From Leuctra nigra (lineage: Eukaryota; Arthropoda; Insecta; Plecoptera; Leuctridae): DNA of 64,000 bases. The notes below the pieces were generated by a model. It saw only the letters and a program-made list of their open reading frames with translations. It did no database searches and was not told the origin of the DNA. The DNA lies in assembly GCA_934045905.1 (NCBI GenBank), contig OW203769.1, positions 14,663,705-14,727,704 of the forward strand. The letters are read 5' to 3'. Below are positions 9,509-21,625 of the stretch, piece after piece (positions within the stretch are counted from its first letter, which is position 1; each line of letters opens with the position of its first letter). A program made the translations under genes and the position numbers.

Positions 9509-12118
9509 GTATATTGCTATATTTGACTTTTCGGCCTTTTGGCTAAGATGAGAGTGTATAGCTTTGAAATCACTTCTCGGCCTTTTGGCTAAGAAGAGAG
9601 TGTGTCTGTAAAAAAATGTATCGGCCTTTTGGCTAAGATAACAGTATTTAAATAATTCACTTCTCGGCCTTTTGGCTAAGATAACTGTATATTGATATAT
9701 TTCATGTCTCGGCCTTTTAACTAAGATGTGAGTGTATAGCTTAAAAATCACTACTCGGCCATATGGCTACGATAACAGGATTTAATAACCTTCTAGGCCT
9801 AATGGCTAAGATAACTGTATATTGCTATATTTCACTTTTGGCTAGAGTGTATAGCTTTAAAATCACTTCTCGGCCTTTTGGCGAAGAAGAGAGTGTATCA
9901 GTAAAATCATTTATAGGCCTTTTGGCTAAGATAACCGTATATTGATATATTTCACTTCTCGGCTTTTTGGCTACGATGAGAGTTTTTAGCTTTAAAATAA
10001 TTTATCGGCCTTATGGCTACGATAGCGGTATTTAAAAATCTTCTCGGCCTTTTGGCTAAGAAGAGAGTGTATAGGTGTAAACTCACTTCTAGCAGTATTA
10101 GCAGCATTTTTATAATAATAACTTCTGGGCCTTTTGGCTAAGACGAGAGTGTATAGCTTTAAAATCACTTATCAGCCTTATGGCTACGATAGCAGTATTT
10201 AAAAATCTTCTCGGCCTTTTGGCTAAGATAACTGTATATTGCTATATTTCACTTCTCGGCCTTTTGGCTAAGATATCAGTATTTAAAACATTATCATTTA
10301 TCGGCCTTTTTGCTAAGATGAGAGTTTATCGCTTTAAAATCACTTCTTGGCCTTTTGGCGAAGCAGAGAGTGTATCAGTAAAATCATTTATAGGCCTGTT
10401 GGCTAAGATAACTGTATATTGTTATATTTCACTTTTCGGCCTTTTGGCTAAGATGAGAGTGTATAGCTTTATAATCACTTATCGGCCATTTGGCTAAGAA
10501 GAGAGTGTGTCTGTAAAAAAATGTATCGGCCTTTTGTCTAAGATAACAGTATTTAAATAATTCACTTCTCGGCCTTTTGGCAAAGATAACTGTATATTGA
10601 TATATTTCATTTCTCGGCCTTTTGGCTAAGATGAGAGTTTTTAGCTTTAAAATCATTTATCGGCCTTATGGCTACGATAGCAGTATTTAAAAATCTTCTC
10701 GGCCTTTTGGCTAAGAAGATAGTGTATAGGTGTAAAATCACTTCTAGCAGTATTAGCAGCAATTTTATAATAATAACTTCTGGGCCTTTTGGCTAAGACG
10801 AGAGTGTAAAGCTTCGAAATCACTTATCGGCCTTATGGCTACGAAAGCAGTATTTTAAAATCTTCTCGGCCTTTTGGCTAAAATAGCAGTATTAAAAAAA
10901 ATAATCATTTCTCGGCCTTTTGGCTAAAATGAGAGTTTATAGCTTTGAAATCTCTTATCGGCCTTTTGGCTAAGATTAGAGTGTATAGCTTTGAAATCTC
11001 TTCTCGGCCTTTTGGCAAAGATTAGAGTGTATAGCTGTAAAATCATTTATCGGCCTTTTGGCTAAGATAACTATATATTGATATATTTTACTTCTCGGCC
11101 TTTTGGCGAAGGTGAGAGCGAATAGCTCAAAAATCACATCTCGGCCTTTTGGCTAAGATTGCAGTATAAAAATAATTCTTTTCTCGGCCTTTTGGCTAAG
11201 ATAACTGTATATCGATAAATTTCACTTCTCGACCTTTTGGCAAAGATATCAGTATTAAAAAAAAAAAAATTGGCCTTTTGGCTTAGATGAGAATGTAAAG
11301 CTTTGAAAACACTTCTCGGCCTTTTGGCTAAGATAAGAGTGTATAGCTGGAAAATCATTTATCGGCCTTTTGTCTAAAATAACTGTATATTGATATATTT
11401 CATTTCTCGGCCTATTGGCCGAGAGTGAGAGTGTATAGCTTAAAAATCACTACTCGGCCATATGGCTACGATAACAGGATTTAATTAAACTTCTAGGCCT
11501 AATGGCTAAGATAACTGTATATTGCTATATTTTACTTTTGGCTAGAGTGTATAGCTTTAAAACCACTTCTCGGCCTTTTGGCGAAGAAGAGAGTGTATCA
11601 GTAAAATCATTTATAGGCCTTTTGGCTAAGATAACCGTTTATTGATATATTTCACTTCTCGGCCTTTTGGCTACGATGAGAGTTTTTAGCTTTAAAATCA
11701 TTTATCGGCCTTATGGCTACGATAGCGGTATTTAAAAATCTTCTCGGCCTTTTGGCTAAGAAGAGAGTGTAAAGGTGTAAACTCACTTCTAGCAGTATTA
11801 GCAGCATTTTTATAATAATAACTTCTGGGCCTTTTGGCTAAGACGAGAGTGTATAGCTTTAAAATCACTTATCAGCCTTATGGCTACGATAGCAGTATTT
11901 AAAAATCTTCTCGGCCTTTTGGCTAAGATAACTGTATATTGCTATATTTCACTTCTCGGCCTTTTGGCTAAGATATCAGTATTTAAAACATTATCATTTC
12001 TCGGCCTTTTTGCTAAGATAAGAGTTTATCGCTTTAAAATCACTTCTTGGCCTTTTGGCGAAGCAGAGAGTGTATCAGTAAAATCATATATAGGCCTGTT
12101 GGCTAAGATAACTGTATA
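9509..12118 (+). repeat. U2-derived satellite array, 40-47-bp units
   Basis: This is a continuous array of units built on CTCGGCCTTTTGGCTAAGAT, the U2 snRNA 5' stem-loop I region, joined by AT-rich linkers of several types. Common linkers are GAGAGTGTATAGCTTTAAAATCA, AACTGTATATTGATATATTTCA and AGCAGTATTTAAAAATCTT (the first two spelled here without their variants). One recurrent segment lacks U2 similarity (TAGCAGTATTAGCAGCATTT). ORFs rich in 'GLLAKI' or 'LAKRPR' are artefacts of the repeat. Confidence 0.9.
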
Positions 12119-14013
12119 CCCCATAAAAAAACACTTCGTGTAAAAATACCAGCCAAGTCTCTTGTACTAAAAAAAATATATGAAATCTAAAAATTCTGCA
12201 CTAAAAAGTAATGATATCAAAAAATTTGCCAAGTCAAAACTTTATTTGAAAATCAAAAAATACTTGGCGCATCGTGTATATTAATAGCTTAGAAGTATAG
12301 GCCAGATATAAAATACATAAAATATACAAACATATAGTATACCTAAAATGCCCTAAAAAATCGATGCGCCAAGTATTTTTTGATTTTCAAATAAAGTTTT
12401 GACTTGGCAAATTTTTTGATATCATTACTTTTCAGTGCAGAATTTTTAGATTTCATATATTTTTTTTAGTATAAGAGACTTGGCTGGTATTTTTACACGA
12501 AGTGTTTTTTTATGGGGATATCACTCCTTTTTTTAGTTTATTCTAACAACTTGTGACACATATGAAATGAACAATTACTAAATTCTTCAAAAAAATCATC
12601 ACCCTTTACAATTTGGTTGCCACTAATGAATAGCAGTTTATGGTCCTAAATAATTGCTTTAAATGATCTTTCACGAAGAATAGCAAAGGTTTCATTCCAA
12701 TCAGTCAACCCAGTTCCGAGATATGGCAACACTTCGGTTTTCAAAATGGCTGCTGAACTTTCTGCAATGCCACATAGAATTTATTTCTATAAATGATGTG
12801 TATCATTTTAAGCTTTCTGAATATGTATTTATTGTATAGGAGGGAATTATAATAATTTATAAATTTGAATGACGTCATTTCCGGTCTCATAAATAGGAAA
12901 ATTCTATTTGTACTGTTCATATTCCATAGAGATGGCCTTCCGAATCGTTTGGCGCTAGTTTTACACCGATTTGTCTTCCAGTTTTTAAAATATGACGTTA
13001 CTTCCGGTTTAAAAATGGCGGCTGAAATCTCTGACCCCTTGAAGTATATTTTAAACATGATAACAATTTTATAAGCTGTCTCAAATAGTATATTTATTGC
13101 ATCAAAATAAAAATTTGTGAGTTTATTAAAATGTGTGACGTCATTTCCGGTTTAGGTATGGGAAACTGCAAATATTATTGATGATAATACATAAAGTTGA
13201 CCTTCTAAATTGTTTTGCGCTGGTTTCGTTGAAATCTACTTAGCCGTTATTGAGATATGATGTCACTTCCGGTTTCAAAATGGCGGCTTCCGGTTGGTTT
13301 TATAACAAGTCACATGAGACGTCAAAAGTACATACGTTACATAGGTAAATATCAAAATAATCGGTTAAACCTTTGTTGCCAAAAAGCCAATCGATGTATT
13401 TCAAATTTCATTACGTCATTTCCGGTTTCTTTAACATAATGTTCAGTCTTTTGCTACTTATCATGCATATAGATGACCGTCTGAATCGTTTGGCGCAATT
13501 TTCGTTCCAATCGGTCCAGCCGTTGACGAGATATGACGTCACTTCCGGTTTAAAAATGGCGGCACAAAAAATTCATGGGGTGAAGGTTAAATCAGACGCC
13601 AAAAGTGCACACGTGGTAAAAATGTGGGATCAATCGGTTCAGCCGTTTAGGCTGTGGCCTGTTTACCGGATTTGAATTCCAGGAGACTACTACTACTACT
13701 ACTACTGAGATTATTATTATTATTATTATTATTGTTATTATTATGAAAACCGCCCTAAAACACTGTTTTCACGGCCCTCTAGCGCGCAAAGGGCGTAACC
13801 TATTGTTCCCAAATTTGGTATATGTTGTAGGGTGGGCCATAGCTCGAAATTAAGGTATATCGCAACAATGTGAGATTTTCCAATTTTAAGATCCAGTAGG
13901 CCGAAAATGCCACTTTGATGCTTACAGTAAAAGTGGGTTTGCTCCAGCCTTTTTAAATGAGTGTGTGCGCGCGCCGTACGACTTGGCTGGCGTGGAGCGA
14001 CCGCTCCACTAGA
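12119..14013 (+). mobile_element. Helitron-like non-autonomous element, family H1 (copy a)
   Basis: The element sits between A and T of a satellite unit (ACTGTATA | TTGC) with no sizeable target duplication. The 5' part is a foldback: an arm at ~12119-12280 is repeated inverted at ~12361-12516 around a ~75-bp spacer. The middle has several TGACGTCA(C/T)TTCCGG plus ATGGCGGC units (for example at 13534). A (CTA)n/(ATT)n microsatellite lies near 13689-13742. The 3' end has subterminal GACTTGGC, a perfect hairpin GGAGCGACCGCTCC and terminal CTAG, typical of Helitron/Helentron 3' ends. No transposase is encoded, and the ORFs inside are not credible. Confidence 0.75.
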
Positions 14014-15563
14014 TTGCTATATTTCACTTCTCGGCCTTTTGGCTACGATGAGAGTTTTTAGCTTTAAAATCATTTATCGGCCTTATGGCTACGATAGCAG
14101 TATTTAAAAATCTTCTCGGCCTTTTGGCTAAGATATCAGTATTTAAAACATTATCATTTCTCGGCCTTTTTGCTAAGATAAGAGTTTATCGCTTTAAAAT
14201 CACTTCTTGGCCTTTTGGCGAAGCAGAGAGTGTATCAGTAAAATCATTTATAGGCCTGTTGGCTAAGATATCTGTATATTGCTCTATTTCTCTTCTCGGC
14301 CTTTTGGCTAAGATGAGAATGTATAGGTTTATAATCACTTATCGGCCTTTTGGCTAAGAAGAGAGTGTGTCTGTAAAAAAATGTATCGGCCTTTTGTCTA
14401 AGATAACTGTATTTAAATAATTCACTTCTCGGCCTTTTGGCTAAGATAACTGTATATTGATATATTTCATTTCTCGGTCTTTTGGCTAAGATGAGAGTGT
14501 ATAGCTTAAAAATCACTACTCGGCCTTATAGCTACGATAACAGGATTTAATAACCTTCTAGGCCTATTGGCTAAGATAACTGTATATTGCTATATTTCAC
14601 TTTTCGGCCTTTTGGCGAAGAAGAGAGTGTATCAGTAAAATCCATTTTAGGCCTTTTGGCTAAGATAACTGTATATTGATATATTTCAATTCTCGGCCTT
14701 TTGGCTACGATGAGAGTTTTTAGCTTTAAAATCATTTATCGGCCTTATGGCTACGATAGCAGTATTTAAAAATCTTCTCGGCCTTTTCGCTAAGAAGAGA
14801 GTGTATAGGTGTAAAATCACTTCTAGCAGTATTAGCAGCATTTTTATAATAATAACTTCTGGGCCTTTTGGCTAAGACGAGAGTGTAAAGCTTTGAAATC
14901 ACTTATCAGTCTTATGGCTACGATAGCAGTATTTAAAAATCTTCTCGGCCTTTTGGCTTAGATAGCAGTATTTAAAAAAATAATCATTTCTTGGCCTTTT
15001 GGCTAAGATAAGAGTTTATAGCTTTAAAATCTCTTCTCGGCCTTTTGGCTAAGATTAGAGTGTATAGCTTTGAAATCTCTTCTCGGCCTTTTGGCAAAGA
15101 TTAGAGTGTATAGCTGTTAAATCATTTATCGGCCTTTTGGCTAAGATAATTGTATATTGATATATTTTACTTCTCGGCCTTTTGGCGAAGGTGAGAGCGT
15201 ATAGCTCAAAAATCACATCTCGGCCTTTTGGCTAAGATTGCAGTATAAAAATAATTCTTTTCTCGGCCTTTTGGCTAAGATAACTGTATATCGATAAATT
15301 TCACTTCTCGACCTTTTGGCTAAGATATCAGTATTAAAAAAAAAAAATCTCGGCCTTTTGGCTTTGATGAGAATATAAAGCTTTGAAAACACTTCTCGGC
15401 CTTTTGGCTAAGATAAGAGTGTATAGCTGGAAAATCATTTATCGGCCTTTTGTCTAAAATAACTGTATATTGATATATTTCATTTCTCGGCCTTTTGGCT
15501 ACGATGAGAGTGTATAGCTTAAAAATCACTACTCGGCCATATGGCTACGATAACAGGATTTAA
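14014..15563 (+). repeat. U2-derived satellite array
   Basis: The 40-47-bp stem-loop I units continue after the H1 insertion, with the same linkers as the array at 9509. The segment is repeated at 32626-34175 as part of the large duplication. Confidence 0.9.
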
Positions 15564-17359
15564 TTGAGCGAGCGAAGCGAGCGACTCCATTTGGCTCTTT
15601 TAGCACGGACCTCTGTTTTTTTTTTGTTTTTTTTTTTGTTTTTGTTTTTGTATGCTAAAGGAAGCAATAGAAGTCGCACCGTTTCACTGATCGACCTGAA
15701 ATTTTGCACACATGTAAAGACAGCCTTCTCTGTTTGCAGACCCAATTTTTTTTTGAAATCCATCCATTGGTTCATTGTTAAAATAAGTATCTCCTGATAG
15801 CCTAAAAAATGAAAATGGTCTTCGAGAAATGTGATCAAACTCATATTTAGCATGGTCAGTAAGACCAACAATGTCACTTATTTTACAAATTTTCAGCCGA
15901 ATCTGTCAAGAAAGTATGCACTTATTGACATTTTTAATAGCTGTCAGAAATGAAACATTGAAAATGAATGTCTTTCCAATGCAACTGAATCTGATTTGCT
16001 TTAGGTACAAGAGTGTTTTGATGGTATGTACACTTTTTTAGTGAAAAGCAGATATTTTTATGTTTATTGAGTTGATCAAATTTGAATAATTCAATTTGGA
16101 TCATAGTTTCCAACAAATCATTTCGAGTTTTTAAGGACCTTGATTGTCTTTTCGTCAATTCGTAGTTCTGATGGCCGTGCCTCCCGTGTTTCTACTTGGC
16201 TGATTTTGCATCCAGGAGGGATTAGAAACATAAGCTCACATTTCAATAATATCATTGAGTGGCGTTTGTTCTCTTCTAGCGTTCACACGTCATTCCAAAT
16301 CTCTACTGCATTTTGCTTCTTTTCGTTGATAATTTTGGCAATTTGGTGTACTTTGTGAAGGTATTAGTAAAATTGAATCGCTTTTAAAGCATAGATATTA
16401 GGTATCTACAGTTTTTGTCCAGGGGATTGATTATTTCAAATTATTTTCTTCTTGGAAACGTTGGATTCATTCCGTTTCTAAACTAGGTAGTTACTATTTT
16501 ACCTGATCCGTTTTTTTGTGTGGAACTTTGATTCCTTTCGCTTATTAGTTGAAAGGTGTTTACTTTATTTTCATATTTGCGAAGTTTTGTTCAAGATTCA
16601 TTTCGTAACATTACGACATTGAATACATTACGTCTTTGAGCACACATTTCGTGCATTTCAAACATTGATCACACAAATATTATTGTACTTTAATTAGGTA
16701 GGTACTCTACTTCTTATTTTTTCATTACCTATCTTATCCCTATTTAAACATGCCGAAAAATGGAAAGACTTCTGCTAGAATGAAAGCCATAAAGGCGAAA
16801 AAGCGTCTGCGTGAAATTGAAGATCAAGAAACTGACGAAGCTAAATCTAAAAGGTTGAAACAAAATGTCGTTAATAATAAAGCATCAAGGAGCAAAGAGA
16901 CCCCCGACCAGACTGCTGCAAGGAGATACTCAAACAATCAACGCAATACCCGCTCTCGTGCAGCGGGTATTGCCGATTGACCGACCAACTAAAAACTTCG
17001 CATGGTAATTGGTAGCCACATTTAAGGTATTTTTGCCAATTTTCAGTCTAATTTGTAGTTATTTTCAAAAGTTTATCATATCATATGAGTGGTCCCAGGT
17101 ATATTGTTTGAAGAATATCATGTGATTTTTGAAACTTAACAATGAACCGTTCAATCAAAGGTTTAATCGATCAACTTAAAACTTAGCAAGGTTATTGGGA
17201 CCAATATTTTTGGAAATTTTGGAGATATTTATACAAGTCTGTGACAAAATTCAAGAATTATTGGCTTTTAATGACATTTTCGATAGACATAATTTCGGTT
17301 CGAGGTGTTGCGTGTATCCGTGCTCGCTCATCAACGCGTTACTCAGAGCGTTTTCCTAG
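15564..17359 (+). mobile_element. Helitron-like element, family H2 (copy a)
   Basis: The ends are defined by the inverted copy at 56166-58242, which interrupts an otherwise known satellite unit. The 5' end is TTGAGCGAGCGAAGCGAGCG; the 3' end has an AACGC/GCGTT hairpin and terminates TTTTCCTAG. Insertion is between A and T without a target duplication, as for Helitrons. It carries one small conserved ORF (16750-16980). The left and right satellite flanks belong to different unit types, so the site was rearranged after or during insertion. Confidence 0.6.
16750..16980 (+). CDS. 76-aa basic protein of Helitron-like element H2
   Basis: The ORF is very rich in K/R, with NLS-like clusters (KAKKRLR, KSKRLK) and a C-terminal ETPDQTAARRYSNNQRNTRS segment. 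This resembles the STPR-type repeats found at the N-termini of some insect Helitron helicase-like proteins and of FMBP-1-like DNA-binding proteins; that comparison is from memory of the families, not a search. The identical protein is present in the inverted copy at 56701-56931 and the duplicated copy at 35362-35592, and the 5' context CCTATTTAAACATG is shared. It may be the remaining N-terminal exon of a larger transposase. No helicase or Rep domain follows. Confidence 0.45.
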   Translation: MPKNGKTSARMKAIKAKKRLREIEDQETDEAKSKRLKQNVVNNKASRSKETPDQTAARRYSNNQRNTRSRAAGIAD

Positions 17360-17664
17360 TATAATAATTACTTCTGGGCCTTTTGGCTAAGACAAGAGTG
17401 TATAGCTTTAAAATCACTTATCAGCCTTATGGCTACGATAGCAGTATTTAAAAATCTTCTCGGCCTTTTGGCTAAGATAACTGTATATTGCTATATTTCA
17501 CTTCTCAGCCTTTTGGCTAAGATATCAGTATTTAAAACATTATCATTTCTCGGCCTTTTTGCTAAGATGAGAGTTTATCGCTTTAAAATCACTTCTTGGC
17601 CTTTTGGCGAAGCAGAGAGTGTATCAGTAAAATCATTTATAGCCTGTTGGCTAAGATAACTGTA
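17360..17664 (+). repeat. Short U2-derived satellite island between H2 and H1
   Basis: About seven units of the 40-47-bp satellite separate the two elements. The last is interrupted at ACTGTA by the next H1 element. Confidence 0.88.
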
Positions 17665-20600
17665 TCCCAGAAAAAAACACTCCGTGTAAAAAAGGCAGCC
17701 AAGTCTCTTTACTTTAAAAAAATTCAACACCGAAAAGGAGTGATATCAAAAAAGAAGCCAAGTCAATGACATTTCCAAATATTTAATCGTATCTTTGAAA
17801 TAAAAGTATAAACACCGAGAAATACTTTACAAAAGGACTTGGCGCATCGTTTTTTTAAAGACATCATTCTATCCTATAAGTGGAAAGAAATTTACAATTA
17901 GGTACATTTTCCTCTTTTTTTTAGAGCCAGTATCTATGAATCAAGCTACTTTTAGTAATGGCTATTTTATAGTTTTGTCAATGGCGATAGAAGAAAGATT
18001 TCATGTTGTAATAGATAAGTAATGTAAGGGTGGAAGAATTAAATAACAATTGGAAGTGGGCTCATTTATATTTTTATAGCACTGTTAATATGGTGATATT
18101 AGAATGGTATCTTTTCATAATTTGATCTTGACTGAAGGAATTCATGAAACGTTGTCAAATAATTACGAACTGTCTTTGGAACACTATTATATATTTTTGA
18201 AGTGTCAAGTGTATAAAGTTAAAAAATTTAAAGAAATTCTATGTGCCGTCTCTGTGTACTTTGTGAAATGTATTGTTATAAAATGCGGATTAATAGAAAT
18301 GTATTTCATGATGCGAAGGTATAACGCATGAGACTTAATTATGTTGACCACGAAACAATATTACGAAGATAACTATTGTGTATTTATAGAAAACATAGGC
18401 AACAAGTTTCATAGCGTATATATTCAAATAGAAAATATTTTACAGTAGGTATGTATAATATGTAATTGAAAGATGTGTCCCTATTATTCTAAAAATTCTA
18501 AATGACGGTTGTATATAAATGGCATATGCTTATGAATAGAAAAATGTCTTTAAAAAAACGATGCGCCAAGTCCTTTTGTAAAGTATTTCTCGGTGTTTAT
18601 ACTTTTATTTCAAAGATACGATTAAATATTTGGAAATGTCATTGACTTGGCTTCTTTTTTGATATCACTCCTTTTCGGTGTTGAATTTTTTTAAAGTAAA
18701 GAGACTTGGCTGCCTTTTTTACACGGAGTGTTTTTTTCTGGGATATCACTTCTTTTGTTAGTTTATTCATACAGCTTGTAGCACATGTCCTACCAAGGAC
18801 TAATTTCTTTAAAAAAATACGCCTCAACCGATTTGGTTAGTAAGAAAAGTTGCATTTGGTACAAGCTTAAAATGATTATCCAAGAAGAATAGTCTGAGTT
18901 TCGTTACAATCTGTCCAGACGTTTTCGATATCTGACTTCACTTCCAGTTTAAAAAATGGCGCTCAATAATACTGCCGCCTTGAATTCATAAAAGTGCAAC
19001 ATAATTGCATAATTAAGCTGCAATCTCGGCAGTTGTTTTCGATATATGACGTCACTTCCGGTTTTGAAATAGCGGCCGAAAATAATGTCATCTTGAATCC
19101 ATAAATATAAGGGCTATATAATTACATAATTTAGTTGCAATCGGTACATCTGTTTTCTATAAATGACGTCACTTCCTGTTTTAAATATGGCGGCCAGAAA
19201 TAATGTTGTCTTGAATTCATAATTATAAGTCCAACATAATTAGATAATTAAGTTGCAATCGGTACAGCCGTTTTCGACATATGACGTCACTTTCGGTTTT
19301 AACAATGGCGGTCGAAAATAATATCGTCTTTAATTCAAAAATATAAGTCCTACATAATTACATAATTTAGTTGCAATCGGTACAGCCGTTTTCGATATAT
19401 GACGTCACTTCCGGTTTTAACAATGGCGGTCGAAAATAATGTCGTCTTTAATTCAAAAATATAAGTCCTACATAATTACATAATTTAGTTGCAATCGGTA
19501 CATCCGTTTTTGATATATGACGTCACTTCCGGTTTAAACAATGGCGGCCAAAAATAATGTCGTCTTGAATTCATAATTATTAGTCCTACACAATTCCAAA
19601 ATTTGGTTACAATCGATACAGCCGTTTTCGATATATGACGTCACTTCCGGTTTTTGCAAATGGCGGCCGAGTACACCGCAATCTTGAATTTATAATTATT
19701 CACAATGTATGTTTCTAAATATCTATTTAAAAGTATAGATTGGGGAATTGAGTGTCATTTAGCATATTAATGGCGTCATTTAGCATATTCATGACGTCAT
19801 TTCCGGGATAGGTAATAAGAAAACAATCTAGTTCTATCTAGTTGATACTTCATGAATGACCTTCTGAATTCTTTAGCGCTAATTTCCGTCAAATCGGTCA
19901 TGCCGTTTTCAATATATGACGTCACTTCCGGTTTCATTTAGTGGTTCCTGCCGCCATTTCCGGTACCGTTTATTTGTATATTCATTTATCCCAATTGATT
20001 TTTCAAAAAGATTGCAGAATGCATAGACAGGAGCTAGTTCAGTGGCAATCGGTACAGGTGTTTTCGATATATGACGTCACTTCCGGTTTCAGAAATGGCG
20101 ACCGAGAACACTGTATTTAAATTATAATTATTTTGTATTGTCTATGTTACAATGTAAGATAATTATATGTGTATTTAAAGTATAATTTGATGAAATAAGC
20201 TAAATATTGCAAATTTATGACGTCACTTCCGGTTTAGAATATAAGAAAATTATATTTTTAAGTAACATACTTCATATAGATGACCATCTAAATCGAATGG
20301 CGCTAATTTCGTTCTAATCGGTCCAGCCGTTTTTCATATATGACGTCACTTCCGGTTTAAAAATGGCGGCACAAAAAATCACAAGAGACAAGGTATCATC
20401 AGACGCCAAAAGTGCATATGTGGTAAAAATTTCAGGTTGATCGGTTCAGCCGTTTAGGCTGTGGCGGTGACAGCGACCTTTTCTGATATCATCTGAAGAA
20501 GAAGAAGAAGAAGAAGAAGAAGAAGAAAGCGGTGTAATTTCACGATTTTCACTGCCCTCTAGGTCGTAAACGGCATGACTGGTTGTTGTCGCGTGATGTA

Positions 20601-20814
20601 TATGTTGTCAGGTGGGCCATAGCTCAAAATTAAGACATTTCACAACAATGAGAGATTTTCCATTGTTGAGATCCAGTTGGCCGAAAATGCTATGTTGTTG
20701 CTTACAGTAAAAGTAGTTGGTCTGCTCCTCAGTTTATATAGGCATTTACGGTATATGTAGAGTGACTGTGAGTGTACGGTAAGACTTGGCTGAGTGGAGC
20801 GACCGCTCCACTAG
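17665..20814 (+). mobile_element. Helitron-like non-autonomous element, family H1 (copy b, long form)
   Basis: It begins TCCCAGAAAAAAACACTCCG and ends in hairpin GGAGCGACCGCTCC plus CTAG. Inverted arms of ~195 bp (17666-17860; 18549-18742) flank a ~690-bp spacer; each arm has several GCCAAGTC/ACTTGGCG motifs that recur at the 3' end. From ~19035 to ~20370 there are about ten TGACGTCACTTCCGG units, six of them spaced at ~118 bp, each followed by an ATGGCGG(C/T) motif. A (GAA)n microsatellite sits at ~20496-20528. The small ORFs at 18104 and 18639 lie in the spacer or arm and look random. Unlike its duplicate at 36277, this copy abuts a 63-bp satellite at its 3' end. Confidence 0.75.
19035..20370 (+). 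promoter_or_regulatory. Array of CRE / ETS / YY1-like motif clusters inside H1
   Basis: Repeated units read (A)TATGACGTCACTTCCGGTTT, then an ATGGCGGC-type motif. TGACGTCA is the consensus CRE, ACTTCCGG the ETS core and AAAATGGCGGC the YY1 consensus. Most units from 19046 to 20342 keep at least two of the three. Whether any factor binds is inference only. Confidence 0.5.
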
Positions 20815-21505
20815 TCAGACGTGTCAGACACGATGTTCTCACGTGAAACCTCGCAGGCATGTGGCTACGAGCGATGTCAGGACGTGTCAGACACGATGTT
20901 CTCACGTGAAACCTCGCAGGCATGTGGCTACGAGCGATGTCAGGACGTGTCAGACACGATGTTCTCACGTGAAACCTCGCAGGCATGTGGCTACGAGCGA
21001 TGTCAGGACGTGTCAGACACGATGTTCTCACGTGAAACCTCGCAGGCATGTGGCTACGAGCGATGTCAGGACGTGTCAGACACGATGTTCTCACGTGAAA
21101 CCTCGCAGACATGTCGCTACGAGCGATGTCAGGACGTGTCAGACACGATGTTCTCACGTGAAACCTCGCAGACATGTCGCTACGAGCGATGTCAGGACGT
21201 GTCAGACACGATGTTCTCACGTGAAACCTCGCAGGCATGTGGCTACGAGCGATGTCAGGACGTGTCAGACACGATGTTCTCACGTGAAACCTCGCAGACA
21301 TGTCGCTACGAGCGATGTCAGGACGTGTCAGACACGATGTTCTCACGTGAAACCTCGCAGACATGTCGCTACGAGCGATGTCAGGACGTGTCAGACACGA
21401 TGTTCTCACGTGAAACCTCGCAGACATGTCGCTACGAGCGATGTCAGGACGTGTCAGACACGATGTTCTCACGTGAAACCTCGCAGACATGTCGCTACGA
21501 GGTTG
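20815..21505 (+). repeat. 63-bp tandem satellite (about 11 units)
   Basis: The units are nearly identical. Each contains the palindromes CGTGTCAGACACG and TCACGTGA. Two variants alternate: CAGGCATGTGGCTAC and CAGACATGTCGCTAC. Since 63 is divisible by 3, both strands stay open and yield repetitive ORFs of ~230-250 codons; these are almost certainly not genes. The array starts directly after the CTAG terminus of the H1 element and is missing from the duplicate locus at 39430. Confidence 0.92.
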
Positions 21506-21625
21506 TGTGATCTCACAGGGAAGTAACGTGTTTCCTGATGATGAGTCAACAATATCCGCGTTGCCAGCTGCACTTGTAACATTATCTTATTTCAAATAGT
21601 ACGTATCCCAATGCATCATGCAATT
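21506..21625. other. Unique segment between 63-bp satellite and U2-derived array
   Basis: About 120 bp with no similarity to the rest of the window and no recognisable feature. With the 63-bp satellite it replaces ~13 bp (ATATTGCTATATT) present at the duplicate site near 39430. Confidence 0.5.

Noticed and set aside
9509..12118. ORFs rich in GLLAKI/LAKRPR motifs throughout the arrays
   Set aside because: They are translations of the 40-47-bp satellite units, with no constant start and shifting frames between copies.
12741..13058. 105-aa ORF (and 100-aa ORF at 13373) in H1, repeated at 31356/31988
   Set aside because: They run across the CRE/ETS repeat units of a non-coding Helitron-like element and are duplicated only by the segmental duplication.
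15560..15877. 105-aa ORF at the H2 5' end (also 34172, 57928)
   Set aside because: It spans the element boundary and an A/T-run of variable length that changes the lysine/asparagine tract between copies. No domain is recognised.
20815..21505. Possible CRISPR array
   Set aside because: The repeats are contiguous without unique spacers, and the genome is eukaryotic.
20729..21526. Long repetitive ORFs of 229-253 aa on both strands
   Set aside because: The 63-bp satellite unit is a multiple of three, so frames stay open on both strands; there is no gene context.
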